NCBI RefSeq assembly: GCF_019131995.1
Contig: NZ_JAHONA010000017.1
Span: 1 to 45,533 of the forward strand
From: Collinsella aerofaciens
GTDB lineage: Bacteria > Actinomycetota > Coriobacteriia > Coriobacteriales > Coriobacteriaceae
Direction of reading: 5' to 3'
DNA length: 45,533 nt
Shown: positions 1 to 8,186 of the stretch, piece by piece
How positions within the stretch are numbered: the stretch's first letter is position 1
Layout of the letters: each line of letters begins with the position of its first letter
Notes under the pieces: model-generated
What the model was told of the DNA's origin: nothing
Database searches by the model: none
Seen by the model: only the letters and a program-made list of their open reading frames with translations
Translations under genes and position numbers: made by a program

Positions 1-381
1 AAACGGAATAGACGGACCGGCCGTCCGGCTGAGTCTGGGAAGAGGTGCCGGGCGGCGGGCGGAGCATGGCCACCGGACCCATCGAAACACATCTCCACCG
101 TTCCATCAACTGGGAAAACGGCGCCCCCGGACCCCAGGAGGGGCCGCGGGGGCGTTCAGCTAACTGCGGGAATGGCCTATTTGCTCAATGTGTTCGGCTG
201 AGATCGGAAATCAACCGGACAGACTTAAATGACCAACCTCGCCTAAGTGCCGACAGGTTGCCCAAAGACTGGTCATTTTAGCCTGTCCCCAATGAGTAGG
301 TCGGTGCCCTTTGTGCGGAGGTTGCTTTGATGCTTTATACTGATGCGGTTAGACATCCATCCTGCAATCGAGGAGATTTCC
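1..381. other. Upstream region without a convincing gene
   Basis: No credible coding region is seen here. A GC-rich imperfect hairpin lies at about 121-155 (CCCCC at 124-128 against GGGGG at 148-152, and CCCC at 132-135 against GGGG at 140-143); it has no T-run, so it is not a clear terminator. A TATACT at 336-341 could be the -10 box of the gltX promoter, with a weak TTGTGC at 311-316 as -35 at a long 19-nt spacing. This promoter assignment is tentative. Confidence 0.4.
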
Positions 382-1857
382 ATGGCATCAGACGTTCGCG
401 TCCGCTTTGCACCCTCACCGACGGGCAAGCTGCACATCGGCGGCGCCCGCACCGCTATCTATAACTGGGCTTTCGCCCGCGCAAACGGCGGCACGTTCAT
501 CCTGCGCATCGACGACACCGACCCCACCCGCTCCACCGATGAGAACACGCAGATTATCCTGCGCGCCATGCGTTGGCTGGGCCTGGACTGGGACGAGGGT
601 CCCGAGGTGGGCGGCGATTTTGGCCCCTACGCCCAGACCGAGCGCCTGGACCTGTACAAGCAGGCCGCCCAGAAGCTTTGGGACGAGGGCAAGGCCTATC
701 CCTGCTTCTGCACCAAGGAGCAGCTCGACGCCGATCGCAAGGCCGCGCAGGAGCGCAAGGACCCCTTCCAGGGCTATCAGCGCCGTTGCCGCGACCTTGA
801 TCCCGAGGAGGCCCGCCGCCGCATCGAGGCCGGCGAGTCCTACGTCCTGCGCATCAAGGTGCCCGAGGACCGCGGCGACGTCGTCATCCACGACGCCGTC
901 CACGGCGAGGTGACCTTTGATGCCAAGGAGCTCGACGACTTTGTCATCTTCCGCTCCGATGGCACGCCCACGTACAACTTCGCGACCGTCGTCGACGACG
1001 CCATGATGAAAATCACCCATGTCATCCGCGGCGATGACCACCTGTCGAACACCCCGCGTCAGGTCATGGTCTACGAGGCCCTCGGCGCGCCCGTGCCCAC
1101 GTTTGCTCACATCTCCATGATCTTGGGCGCCGACGGCAAGAAGCTCTCCAAGCGTCACGGCGCCACCTCGGTGGAGGAGTACCGCGACGCCGGCTACCTG
1201 TCCGACGCCTTCGTCAACTACCTTGCGCTGCTCGGCTGGTCGCTCGACGGCGAGACCACGATCATCCCGCGCGATGTCCTGGCCAGCAAGTTCTCGCTCG
1301 ACCGCATCTCCAAGAACCCGGCGACCTTCGACCCCAAGAAGCTCGACTGGGTCAATGCGGAGTACATCAACGGCATGTCCGACGCCCAGTTTGCCGATGA
1401 GGTCATGGTCCCCGAGCTGCACGAGGCGGGTCTTATCGAGGGTAATGTCGAGTACGGCGAGGACTGGATCGACGCACTTGCCGCCATCGTCAAGCCGCGC
1501 ACCAAGATGCCGACCGACGCCGTGACCGTCGCTGCTCCCATCTTCGCTACGGCCGAGACGCTCGAGTATGACGAGAAGTCCGTCAACAAGGGCCTGGCCA
1601 AGGAGGGCATGGGTGTCATTCTGGACGCCGCCAAGGCCGCGCTTGAGGGTGTGGACGAGTGGACCGCCGCCAACATCGACGCCGCGCTTGAGCCGCTGCC
1701 CGAGCAGATGGACCTTAAGAAGCGCGTGGTGTTCCAGGCTGTGCGCGTCGCCGTCTGCGGCAACATGGTGAGCCCTCCGCTGGGCGAGACCATGGCGCTC
1801 GTCGGTCGCGACGACTGCCTGGCGCGTATCGACCGCGCCCGCACGATGGCGCTGTAA
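382..1857 (+). CDS. gltX: Glutamyl-tRNA synthetase
   Basis: Cytoplasmic class I aminoacyl-tRNA synthetase that charges tRNA-Glu (and, in bacteria lacking GlnRS, tRNA-Gln for later amidation). The 491-residue protein begins MASDVRVRFAPSPTGKLHIGG; the HIGH-type motif is HIGG near residue 20 and the KMSKS-type loop is KLSKRHG near residue 257. The Rossmann catalytic half is followed by the helical anticodon-binding half, and the length is typical of the family. The ATG at 382 is chosen because AGGAG at 371-375 sits 6 nt upstream and the family homology starts there; an in-frame ATG at 343 would add 13 unrelated residues. A strong terminator follows, so the gene is probably monocistronic. Nothing unusual is seen in the protein. 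Confidence 0.97.
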   Translation: MASDVRVRFAPSPTGKLHIGGARTAIYNWAFARANGGTFILRIDDTDPTRSTDENTQIILRAMRWLGLDWDEGPEVGGDFGPYAQTERLDLYKQAAQKLWDEGKAYPCFCTKEQLDADRKAAQERKDPFQGYQRRCRDLDPEEARRRIEAGESYVLRIKVPEDRGDVVIHDAVHGEVTFDAKELDDFVIFRSDGTPTYNFATVVDDAMMKITHVIRGDDHLSNTPRQVMVYEALGAPVPTFAHISMILGADGKKLSKRHGATSVEEYRDAGYLSDAFVNYLALLGWSLDGETTIIPRDVLASKFSLDRISKNPATFDPKKLDWVNAEYINGMSDAQFADEVMVPELHEAGLIEGNVEYGEDWIDALAAIVKPRTKMPTDAVTVAAPIFATAETLEYDEKSVNKGLAKEGMGVILDAAKAALEGVDEWTAANIDAALEPLPEQMDLKKRVVFQAVRVAVCGNMVSPPLGETMALVGRDDCLARIDRARTMAL

Positions 1858-1880
1858 TCGCTGCGCAAACGTATGTATCC

Positions 1881-1914
1881 GAGCCCCGTTCACCCGAGCG
1901 GGGCTCTTGTTTCT
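1881..1914 (+). terminator. Rho-independent terminator of gltX
   Basis: AGCCCCG and CGGGGCT form a 7-bp GC-rich stem about 25 nt after the gltX stop codon, followed by CTTGTTTCT. The position fits termination of the gltX transcript. Confidence 0.8.
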
Positions 1915-1932
1915 ATACTGAGCGAGTGGGTT

Positions 1933-2038
1933 GGTGGGACAAAATAATCAGTAGTGTTTGTCCCATGTTCGAGCGATGTAACGAGCTCGACACTCGTATC
2001 GGCCATGGGACAAACACTACTGATTATTTTGTCCCACC
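1933..2038. repeat. Long perfect inverted repeat between gltX and priA
   Basis: Left arm 1933-1967 and right arm 2004-2038 are exact reverse complements over 35 bp, separated by a 36-nt loop (1968-2003). The arms are AT-rich in the middle and end in GGTGGGAC/GTCCCACC. The structure lies after the gltX terminator and ends 26 nt before the priA start codon, so any priA transcript starting upstream would carry it in the 5' leader. There is no T-run typical of a terminator. A second element with the same geometry lies between def and fmt. Function unknown. Confidence 0.9.
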
Positions 2039-2064
2039 CCTTCCAGGCTCGTTTGAGGTGGTGT

Positions 2065-4521
2065 ATGGCTCAACAACTTTCGCTGTTTGGTTTGCCGGAA
2101 CCGGAGAAGACTCCTGCGGAGCCGGCTCGCGCGGCCGAGCAGGTCAAGCTCGAGCCTGCGCCTGAGCCCATCGTCGCCTACGCAAGCGTGGTCCTCGACA
2201 TCCCCACGCGCGCTTTATCTGAGCCATTTGCCTACGGCATCCCACAGTCCCTTGCCAATGAAGAAGCCCAGGTCGGCTCCACGGTCCTGGTCCATTTTGG
2301 CAATCGCGCGGCCGCCGGCTACATCGTCGACATCACCGCCGAGCTGGGCGACCTACAAGGCAACAACGCCCTCGACCCTGCGCGCATTAAGCCCATCGAG
2401 GCCATCCTCAGCAAGCCGCTCTTTACCGCCGAGGCTGCCCGTATTGCGCGCTGGATGAGCCGCGAGTACGTCGCGACGCTTTCCGAGTGCCTGCGCCTGT
2501 TCTTGCCTCCGGGCGGTAGCCCGCGCGTCGTGAAAGGCGATGACGGCGTATGGACCGTCGAGCGCCCCGCCGTCAAACCCATCCAAAATCGTTGGGTCAT
2601 GCTCACGCCCGAGGGCTTCGACTATACGCCGCCCAAGACGGCGGTTCGCCAGCGCCAGCTTATCGAGGCGCTCCAATGCGGCCCGGTCACGACGCGCGAC
2701 CTTAACCTGCTCTATAACAGCATGTCGGCGACTATCAAGGCGCTCGAAAAGCGCGGCGTCGTGGTGGTGGAGGAGCGCCGTGCGTGGCGTGGCTGCAGCG
2801 AGCAGACCACGCTGTCCTCGGCAAGCGGCAAGGCGCCGGTCGCACTCACCAACGGTCAGCAGCAGGCACTCGCGCAGATTGAGCGCGCTCGTCTGGACGC
2901 TCATGGCGACGTGGTGCTGGTCGACGGCGTCACCGGCTCCGGCAAAACCGAGGTTTACCTTTCGGCGATTGAGCGCGTGCTCGCGGCCGGCCGCTCGGCC
3001 TGCGTGCTGGTGCCCGAGATCTCGCTGACGGCCCAGACTGTCGGCCGCTTCCGCTCGCGCTTTGGCGAGACGGTCGCCGTGTTCCATTCGCGTCTTTCTG
3101 CGGGCGAGCGCCTGGACCAGTGGGATATGGTTGCCAGCGGTGCGGCCCGCGTGGTCGTCGGCGCCCGCTCGGCGCTCTTTTGCCCGCTCAGCGACTTGGG
3201 CCTTATCATCATCGACGAGGAGCACGAGACCAGTTACAAGCAGGGTTCCATCCCGCGCTACCATGCGCGCGAGGTGGCGGCCGAGATGGCGCGCCGCTAT
3301 CGCTGCCCGCTCGTGCTGGGGTCGGCCACGCCTTCTGCCGAGGCCCTCGACCGCTGCCGCCGCGGCACGTTTAACGGTGCCACCTGGACACGCGTCGAGA
3401 TGCCCGAACGCCCGGGACACGCTGTGCTGCCCACGGTCCGCATTGCCGACCTGCGCCGTGAGTTTTCGCATGGCAGCCGCTCCATGTTCTCAAAACCGCT
3501 GATGAAAGGCCTGGAGCGCGTTGTAGAGCGTCGCGAAAAGGCCGTGTTGCTGCATAACCGCCGCGGCTTTGCGCCGTTCCTGATGTGCCGCGAATGTGGC
3601 TGCGTGCCCACCTGCAACCACTGCTCCACCGCGCTTACGTACCACGAGCGCACGCACACGCTACAGTGCCACACCTGCGGATCGTCCTGGCGCGTGCAGC
3701 CCTATCCGGCGCCCACGAGTCGCTGTCCCAAGTGCGGCAGCCGCTACCTGGCTAAAATGGGCCTGGGTACGCAGCAGATCGAGGACGCACTGCACCAGAT
3801 GCTTCCCGAGGACGTCGCCATTATTCGCATGGATGCCGATTCCACGCGCGGCAAGGATGCGCACAAAAAGCTGCTCGAGCAGTTCGATGCCGCCGATTGC
3901 GCGGTGCTGTTGGGTACCCAGATGATCGCCAAGGGCCTCGACTTTCCCGAAGTCACGCTCGTGGGCGTGGTCAATGCCGACTTTGCCCTCAAGATGCCCG
4001 ATTTTAGAGCAGGGGAGCGCGCCTACGATCTGCTGGAGCAGGTCGCGGGCCGTGCCGGTCGCGGCGATCGTCCCGGCGAGGTCATCATCCAGACCTACCT
4101 GCCTGAGGACCCGGTCATTCGCGCCGTCGCTGAGCACGACCGTTCGATCTTTACCGACTACGACCTGGACCAGCGCCGCGGCGCGCTGTATCCTCCCTTT
4201 GTGCGCCTGGTCAACATCTTGGTGTGGTCGGCAAACCGAGACGACGCGCAGGACTACATTGGGCGCATTGCAAAGCTTCTTAAGCGCCGCTGGCATGCTG
4301 CCGCGCCCGACTTTTTGAGGGCGGGGAGTGCCATGCCGCAGGTGCTGGGCCCGGCTTCGTGTGTAATCGAGAGAGCCAAGGACCGTTACCGCTTCCATCT
4401 GCTTGTGAAGTCGCCCGTGGGGTACCATGTCTCTGATGATATCGACGCCTGCCTCAAAGAGGTGGGCTCTATGCGCGGCGTGAGCGTGAGCGTTGACGTC
4501 GACGCCTATGATTTGATGTAA
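2065..4521 (+). CDS. priA: Primosomal protein N' (replication restart helicase PriA)
   Basis: Superfamily 2 3'-5' helicase that recognises stalled forks and reloads the replisome. The 818-residue protein has an N-terminal fork-binding domain; Walker A GVTGSGKTE is near residue 288 and the DEEH box (IIDEEHETSYKQ) near 382. A zinc-binding insert follows with CRECG, CNHC, CHTCG and CPKCG between residues about 511 and 560, and a helicase C-terminal domain containing LLGTQMIAKGLDFPEV. All expected motifs are intact. The ATG at 2065 is supported by GAGGTGG at 2055-2061 and by the MAQQLSLF start; an in-frame upstream ATG at 1954 lies within the inverted repeat and is unlikely. The def gene follows after a short gap, so priA-def are probably co-transcribed. 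Confidence 0.95.
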   Translation: MAQQLSLFGLPEPEKTPAEPARAAEQVKLEPAPEPIVAYASVVLDIPTRALSEPFAYGIPQSLANEEAQVGSTVLVHFGNRAAAGYIVDITAELGDLQGNNALDPARIKPIEAILSKPLFTAEAARIARWMSREYVATLSECLRLFLPPGGSPRVVKGDDGVWTVERPAVKPIQNRWVMLTPEGFDYTPPKTAVRQRQLIEALQCGPVTTRDLNLLYNSMSATIKALEKRGVVVVEERRAWRGCSEQTTLSSASGKAPVALTNGQQQALAQIERARLDAHGDVVLVDGVTGSGKTEVYLSAIERVLAAGRSACVLVPEISLTAQTVGRFRSRFGETVAVFHSRLSAGERLDQWDMVASGAARVVVGARSALFCPLSDLGLIIIDEEHETSYKQGSIPRYHAREVAAEMARRYRCPLVLGSATPSAEALDRCRRGTFNGATWTRVEMPERPGHAVLPTVRIADLRREFSHGSRSMFSKPLMKGLERVVERREKAVLLHNRRGFAPFLMCRECGCVPTCNHCSTALTYHERTHTLQCHTCGSSWRVQPYPAPTSRCPKCGSRYLAKMGLGTQQIEDALHQMLPEDVAIIRMDADSTRGKDAHKKLLEQFDAADCAVLLGTQMIAKGLDFPEVTLVGVVNADFALKMPDFRAGERAYDLLEQVAGRAGRGDRPGEVIIQTYLPEDPVIRAVAEHDRSIFTDYDLDQRRGALYPPFVRLVNILVWSANRDDAQDYIGRIAKLLKRRWHAAAPDFLRAGSAMPQVLGPASCVIERAKDRYRFHLLVKSPVGYHVSDDIDACLKEVGSMRGVSVSVDVDAYDLM

Positions 4522-4539
4522 CAAACCGAAAGGATGGCC

Positions 4540-5076
4540 ATGGAAGCCAACGGAATCGTACTGTCGCCCGACCCTCGCCTGCGTCAGGAGTGCGCCGTCA
4601 TCGAGGAGATCACTCCGACGATCGAGGCGCTTGCCGAGAAAATGAAGAAGATGATGTTCGAGAACGGCGGCTGCGGCCTGGCTGCTCCGCAGATCGGCGA
4701 GCTTATTCAGCTCGTCACCATCGACTGCGACTACAGCGACAAGAATGATTATGATCCGTACGTGCTCATCAATCCTGTCATTGTTGAGCAGAGCGACCAT
4801 CTCGTCCCGTTTAGCGAGGGCTGCCTGTCCATCCCCGGCATTAGCTGCGAGATCGAGCGTCCTGATCACGTTGTCGTTGAAGCGTACGACCTGGATGCTA
4901 ACCTGATTCGCTATGAGGCCACGGGCGACCTGTTCTGCGTGTGCTTGCAGCACGAGATCGATCACCTGCATGGCAACACCATGTTCGAGCGACTGAAGCC
5001 GATGCAGCGCATCAAGGCCGTCAAGGAGTACCAGGACGTCCTGGCCCGCGGCGCTCGACCGGGCGAGACTGAGTAG
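4540..5076 (+). CDS. def: Peptide deformylase
   Basis: Metalloenzyme that removes the N-formyl group from nascent proteins, acting with Fmt encoded just downstream. All three family motifs are present in the 178-residue protein: GCGLAAPQIG (motif 1), EGCLSIPG with the metal-binding Cys (motif 2) and QHEIDHLHG with the metal-binding histidines and catalytic Glu (motif 3). The start is placed at 4540 because the AAAGGA at 4529-4534 is 5 nt upstream; an ATG at 4534 overlaps this site. The order priA-def-fmt-rsmB is a common bacterial arrangement. The gene is followed by a long inverted repeat before fmt. Confidence 0.95.
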   Translation: MEANGIVLSPDPRLRQECAVIEEITPTIEALAEKMKKMMFENGGCGLAAPQIGELIQLVTIDCDYSDKNDYDPYVLINPVIVEQSDHLVPFSEGCLSIPGISCEIERPDHVVVEAYDLDANLIRYEATGDLFCVCLQHEIDHLHGNTMFERLKPMQRIKAVKEYQDVLARGARPGETE

Positions 5077-5083
5077 GTCGTCC

Positions 5084-5185
5084 GTCCCTGGGGCTGGCCG
5101 CCTATATATCATCCCGTGCTCAAACATTCTCGCTGCGCTGCGAAACTGCGCGCGGGACGATATATAGGCGGCCAGCCCCAGGGAC
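5084..5185. repeat. Long near-perfect inverted repeat between def and fmt
   Basis: Left arm 5084-5116 and right arm 5153-5185 pair over 33 bp with one mismatch (a T in ATCCCG against a C in CGGGACGA). The loop (5117-5152) is 36 nt, the same length as in the element upstream of priA, though the arm sequences differ. It begins 7 nt after the def stop codon. Without a T-run it is not an ordinary terminator, but it could be one of a family of transcript-end or attenuating structures. Confidence 0.9.
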
Positions 5186-5402
5186 TACGTTGCCGTTCTT
5201 CGCTTCGCCCGGGTGCCTTCGGGCCAGGGAGGGACGTCTTTGCTGATAATTGCTTTGTTGGGAGGGCTGCTTTTGATGCAGTCCTTTCTTTGTTTTTGGG
5301 TATATTTGAACGTGTTGAATTGATCTGGCGTCTTGGTTGGGACTTGGCCTGGCGCTGTTATTTGTAGCCGTCTCGGCTCTTGTTGAGGGGAGACATTGTT
5401 TT
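5186..5402. other. AT-richer leader in front of fmt
   Basis: These 217 nt hold no convincing gene. A TATATT at 5301-5306 could be a -10 box, but no good -35 is spaced correctly. The region may supply a separate fmt promoter downstream of the inverted repeat. Confidence 0.3.
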
Positions 5403-6323
5403 ATGCGTATTGTGTTTATGGGTACGCCCGATTTTGCGGTGCCCTCGCTGACCTCGCTTGTCGAAGCTGGCAACGAGATTTCGCTGGTTATTACTCGTCC
5501 TGATGCTGTTCGTGGGCGTGGTAAGAAGCTTGAGCCTTCTCCTGTTAAGGCCAAGGCGCTTGAGCTGGGGTTGCCGGTTGTTGAGGCTAATCGCATGACG
5601 CCGGAGGTTGTTGAGGCGCTCCGGGCTGCGCAGGCTGATATTTTCTGTGTTGCTGCGTACGGCTGCATTTTGCCTGATGAGGTGCTGCATATGGCGCCGC
5701 TTGGTATTGTGAATGTTCATGCGTCCTTGCTGCCTCGTTGGCGTGGGGCTGCTCCTATTCAGCGTGCGATTCTCGCTGGTGATGAGGTTGCTGGCGTTTC
5801 TATCATGCGCATCGGGCACGGCGTGGATACTGGGGCTTATTGTGCTCAGGCTTCCACGTCGGTTGCCGGTAAGCATGCTGAGGCGCTGACCATGGAGCTT
5901 GGTGAGCTTGGCGGTAAACTGCTTGCCGATACGCTTCCTTCTCTTGCCGATGGCACCGCCGTGTGGACTGAACAGGATGAGGCGCTCGTTACCCATGCTG
6001 CCAAGATTTCTAAGCAGGAGATGCGTCTGGATCCGCACATGGCGGCGCTTGATTGCGTGCGTCATGTGCTGGCCTCGTCCGATACCGCGCCTGCTCGTTG
6101 CGTGATTGCCGGCAAGACTGTTCGTGTGCTCGATGCTGCGCCGGCTGATGTGTCGCTCGGCGAGGGTCAGGTTCTCGTTCAGGCCAAACGTGTTTATCTG
6201 GGCCTTTCTGATGCCTCGGTTGAACTGCTCGAGGTTAAGCCTGATGGCAAGCGTGCCATGTCTGCTTCTGCCTGGGCCGCCGGCCTGCAGGGTGCCGATC
6301 TTTCGTGGGGTGTTTTGTCATGA
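5403..6323 (+). CDS. fmt: Methionyl-tRNA formyltransferase
   Basis: Transfers a formyl group from 10-formyl-tetrahydrofolate to initiator Met-tRNA. The 306-residue protein starts MRIVFMGTPDFAVPSL and contains the folate/catalytic signature with NVHASLLPRWRGAAPIQ (catalytic Asn, His and the SLLPRWRG loop) near residues 105-122, followed by a C-terminal OB-like domain. The ATG at 5403 has GAGGGGAGA at 5385-5393 in front. The stop TGA overlaps the rsmB ATG (ATGA), indicating translational coupling. Codon use is richer in T-ending codons than in gltX or priA, and this continues into the first part of rsmB. Confidence 0.95.
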   Translation: MRIVFMGTPDFAVPSLTSLVEAGNEISLVITRPDAVRGRGKKLEPSPVKAKALELGLPVVEANRMTPEVVEALRAAQADIFCVAAYGCILPDEVLHMAPLGIVNVHASLLPRWRGAAPIQRAILAGDEVAGVSIMRIGHGVDTGAYCAQASTSVAGKHAEALTMELGELGGKLLADTLPSLADGTAVWTEQDEALVTHAAKISKQEMRLDPHMAALDCVRHVLASSDTAPARCVIAGKTVRVLDAAPADVSLGEGQVLVQAKRVYLGLSDASVELLEVKPDGKRAMSASAWAAGLQGADLSWGVLS

Positions 6324-7720
6324 GCAAGCTGTCACCCGCGCGCAAACTTGCGCTCGATGTGTTGATGGAGGCCGATCGCCGCGGCATGTACGCACGCGAC
6401 GTGTTGTCTTCCCGTGCTTCCGCCAAGGCCATTGACCAGCGCGATTCTGCGTTTGCCGCTCGCTTGGCGCTCGGTGTTGCCGCGACGCAGGGTATTTTGG
6501 ATGAGTTGCTCGATCAGTTTTTGGATAAGCCCAAAAAGGTCGCGCCGCGCGTTCGCATGGCGCTTCGCATCTCGGCCTTCGAGATGCTCTACCTGCATAC
6601 GCCGGGCCGCGTTGCCGTGAGCCAGGGTGTTGAGTTGGTGCGCAGCGGTGCTAAGTCTGCTGCGGGCCTGGCAAACGCGGTGCTGCACAAGGTTGCTGAC
6701 AACGTTGAGGACTTTGCCACGGCATCCGACGTGGATGAGTCCGAGCGCCGCCTGGTTCGTCTGTCTCGTTTGATGGGTCTTCCTCGCTGGCTGTGCGCTC
6801 GCATTATGGCGTCGTTTGACACGCCAGAGGGTGCGCTTAACTTTGCCGGCAATCTGGCCCCCGCGCCGCTCGCTTTGCACGAGAACGCCTTTGCAACCAA
6901 ACCTGATCTGTACCTATCGCAGCTTGTGGCGCCTGTGTTCCCTGGCTGCCATGCTCCGGTCGATGCGCAGGCCACGGTTGCGTCGGGCGTGTTTGAGCGT
7001 GCTGCCGCGGTGGCATCTGATCTCAACGCGCAGCTCATCGCCACAGCTGCCACGCGCCCTGGTAGCTGCCTTGAGATTGGTGCCGGTCGTGGCACCAAGA
7101 CCTATGTGATGATGTGCCAGGCCAAGCGTACGGGCTATGAGCGTCAGCATACGGCGCTCGATCTGCATGATCGCAAGTGCGACCTGAATCTCGCTCGCCT
7201 GCATAAGGCCGGTATTCAGGGCGTTCGTACGGTTTCGGGTGATGCCTGCGAGCTTGATGAGGTGCTCACATCGTTTGATGCCAAGCTTGGTAAGCGAGTT
7301 AAGTTTGACACGGTCTTTATCGATGCGCCGTGCTCGGGCACCGGCACCATGCGCCGTCATCCCGAGATCCCATGGCGTCTAACTGAGAATGACGTTACGA
7401 CTGATTTGCCCAAGCTGCAGCTGACGATGCTCAAAGAGGCTGCCGCGCGCGTGGCTGCCGGCGGCGAGCTCATCTATGCGACGTGCTCCGTCTTCGACGA
7501 GGAGAACACGCAGGTGGTGGATGCTTTCCTTGCTTCTCCCGAGGGTGCCGGCTTTAGCGTGGCGCCGCTTTCCAAAGCACAGATTCTGCAACTCCCCGAG
7601 TTCGATCAGGCCAAGAAGCTCGTTTCCGTACGCCAAAACGATCGAGGCCTCTTCCAAAGCGTGCCGGTAAATGCCGATTCCTACGACGGCCACTTCTGCG
7701 CCAGAATAATCCGCAAGTAA
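6320..7720 (+). CDS. rsmB: 16S rRNA (cytosine-5) methyltransferase RsmB
   Basis: SAM-dependent methyltransferase of the RsmB/Sun family (16S C967 in E. coli numbering). The 466-residue protein has an N-terminal NusB-like RNA-binding domain (about 1-140), the SAM-binding CLEIGAGRGTKT near residue 250, the DAPCSGTG motif near 337 and the catalytic YATCSVFDEEN near 386; both conserved cysteines are present. The start is the ATG at 6320 in the ATGA overlap with fmt. An inverted repeat follows the stop codon. The pairing of fmt and rsmB in one operon is common. Confidence 0.93.
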   Translation: MSKLSPARKLALDVLMEADRRGMYARDVLSSRASAKAIDQRDSAFAARLALGVAATQGILDELLDQFLDKPKKVAPRVRMALRISAFEMLYLHTPGRVAVSQGVELVRSGAKSAAGLANAVLHKVADNVEDFATASDVDESERRLVRLSRLMGLPRWLCARIMASFDTPEGALNFAGNLAPAPLALHENAFATKPDLYLSQLVAPVFPGCHAPVDAQATVASGVFERAAAVASDLNAQLIATAATRPGSCLEIGAGRGTKTYVMMCQAKRTGYERQHTALDLHDRKCDLNLARLHKAGIQGVRTVSGDACELDEVLTSFDAKLGKRVKFDTVFIDAPCSGTGTMRRHPEIPWRLTENDVTTDLPKLQLTMLKEAAARVAAGGELIYATCSVFDEENTQVVDAFLASPEGAGFSVAPLSKAQILQLPEFDQAKKLVSVRQNDRGLFQSVPVNADSYDGHFCARIIRK

Positions 7721-7726
7721 CTACTA

Positions 7727-7793
7727 AGTTGCGGTGAAATAGGGATTGAATATCGGCTTCTAACCGCCAAACAGTCTTTATTTCACCGCAACT
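7727..7793. repeat. Hairpin-forming inverted repeat after rsmB
   Basis: AGTTGCGGTGAAATA at 7727-7741 is exactly complementary to 7779-7793; with G-U pairs the RNA stem extends to about 22 bp (7727-7748/7772-7793). The distance between the perfect arms is 37 nt, close to the 36-nt loops of the two other elements. It lies 6 nt after the rsmB stop and could define the transcript end. Confidence 0.75.
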
Positions 7794-7822
7794 CATAAGG
7801 AAACCTGGTTAGCTAAAGAATA

Positions 7823-7858
7823 AGCCCCGCGATCGGTGTCGGTCGCGGGGCTGTTTGG
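7823..7858 (-). terminator. Terminator after the FmdB-like gene, possibly bidirectional
   Basis: AGCCCCGCGA at 7823-7832 pairs with TCGCGGGGCT at 7843-7852. On the minus strand it is followed by TATTCTTT, on the plus strand by GTTTGGTTT, so it can serve the minus-strand gene and back up rsmB on the plus strand. Confidence 0.75.
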
Positions 7859-7861
7859 TTT

Positions 7862-8098
7862 CTAGTGGCTGTGCGGGCAGTTGGCGCAGCAGCCACTCGT
7901 GGCGCTGGTGCTTGAGCCACCGCTGCGCTGGTCGGTGTTGTAGAAGCCGCTGCCCTCAAACTTGATGCCGCTGGCCGAGAACGTCTTGGCGGCCGGAGCG
8001 CCGCAGTTGGGGCACACGACCTCGGGGGTCTCGGACATGGGATGCTCAACCTCAAACACGTTGCCGCAGCTCGAGCACTTGTAATCGTAGCGCGCCAT
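7862..8098 (-). CDS. FmdB-family zinc-ribbon protein
   Basis: A 78-residue protein starting MARYDYKCSSCGNVFEVEHP. Two CxxC pairs (CSSC and CPNC) form the zinc ribbon typical of the FmdB/CxxC_CXXC_SSSS family. The C-terminal part is Ser/Gly-rich and ends with CCANCPHSH, offering extra Cys and His ligands, as is usual in this family. AAGGAAG lies 5-10 nt upstream of the ATG. The cellular role is unknown; members were first named as regulators, but most are uncharacterised. It lies downstream of the glycogen operon but is separated from it by a terminator-like hairpin. Confidence 0.85.
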   Translation of the reverse strand: MARYDYKCSSCGNVFEVEHPMSETPEVVCPNCGAPAAKTFSASGIKFEGSGFYNTDQRSGGSSTSATSGCCANCPHSH

Positions 8099-8116
8099 AA
8101 TACTTCCTTTTCAGCA

Positions 8117-8147
8117 CAAAGCGGGCAGATTACTCTGCCCGCAAAAA
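8117..8147 (-). terminator. Hairpin after the GH13-GH77 gene
   Basis: GCGGGCAG at 8121-8128 pairs with CTGCCCGC at 8135-8142 around a 6-nt loop. On the minus strand it is followed by TTTGTG, a weak T-run. It lies between the stop codon of the debranching enzyme gene and the ribosome binding site of the FmdB-like gene. Confidence 0.6.
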
Positions 8148-8186
8148 TTCAAACGTCTGTAACTGTACCCTATATCGGGCGTTTTA

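Noticed and set aside
45..281. A 78-codon frame near the start of the window
   Set aside because: Low-complexity translation, no ribosome binding site, and it runs across a strong GC hairpin.
415..1893. A 492-codon minus-strand frame opposite gltX
   Set aside because: Antisense frame with no recognisable protein; gltX motifs on the plus strand are complete.
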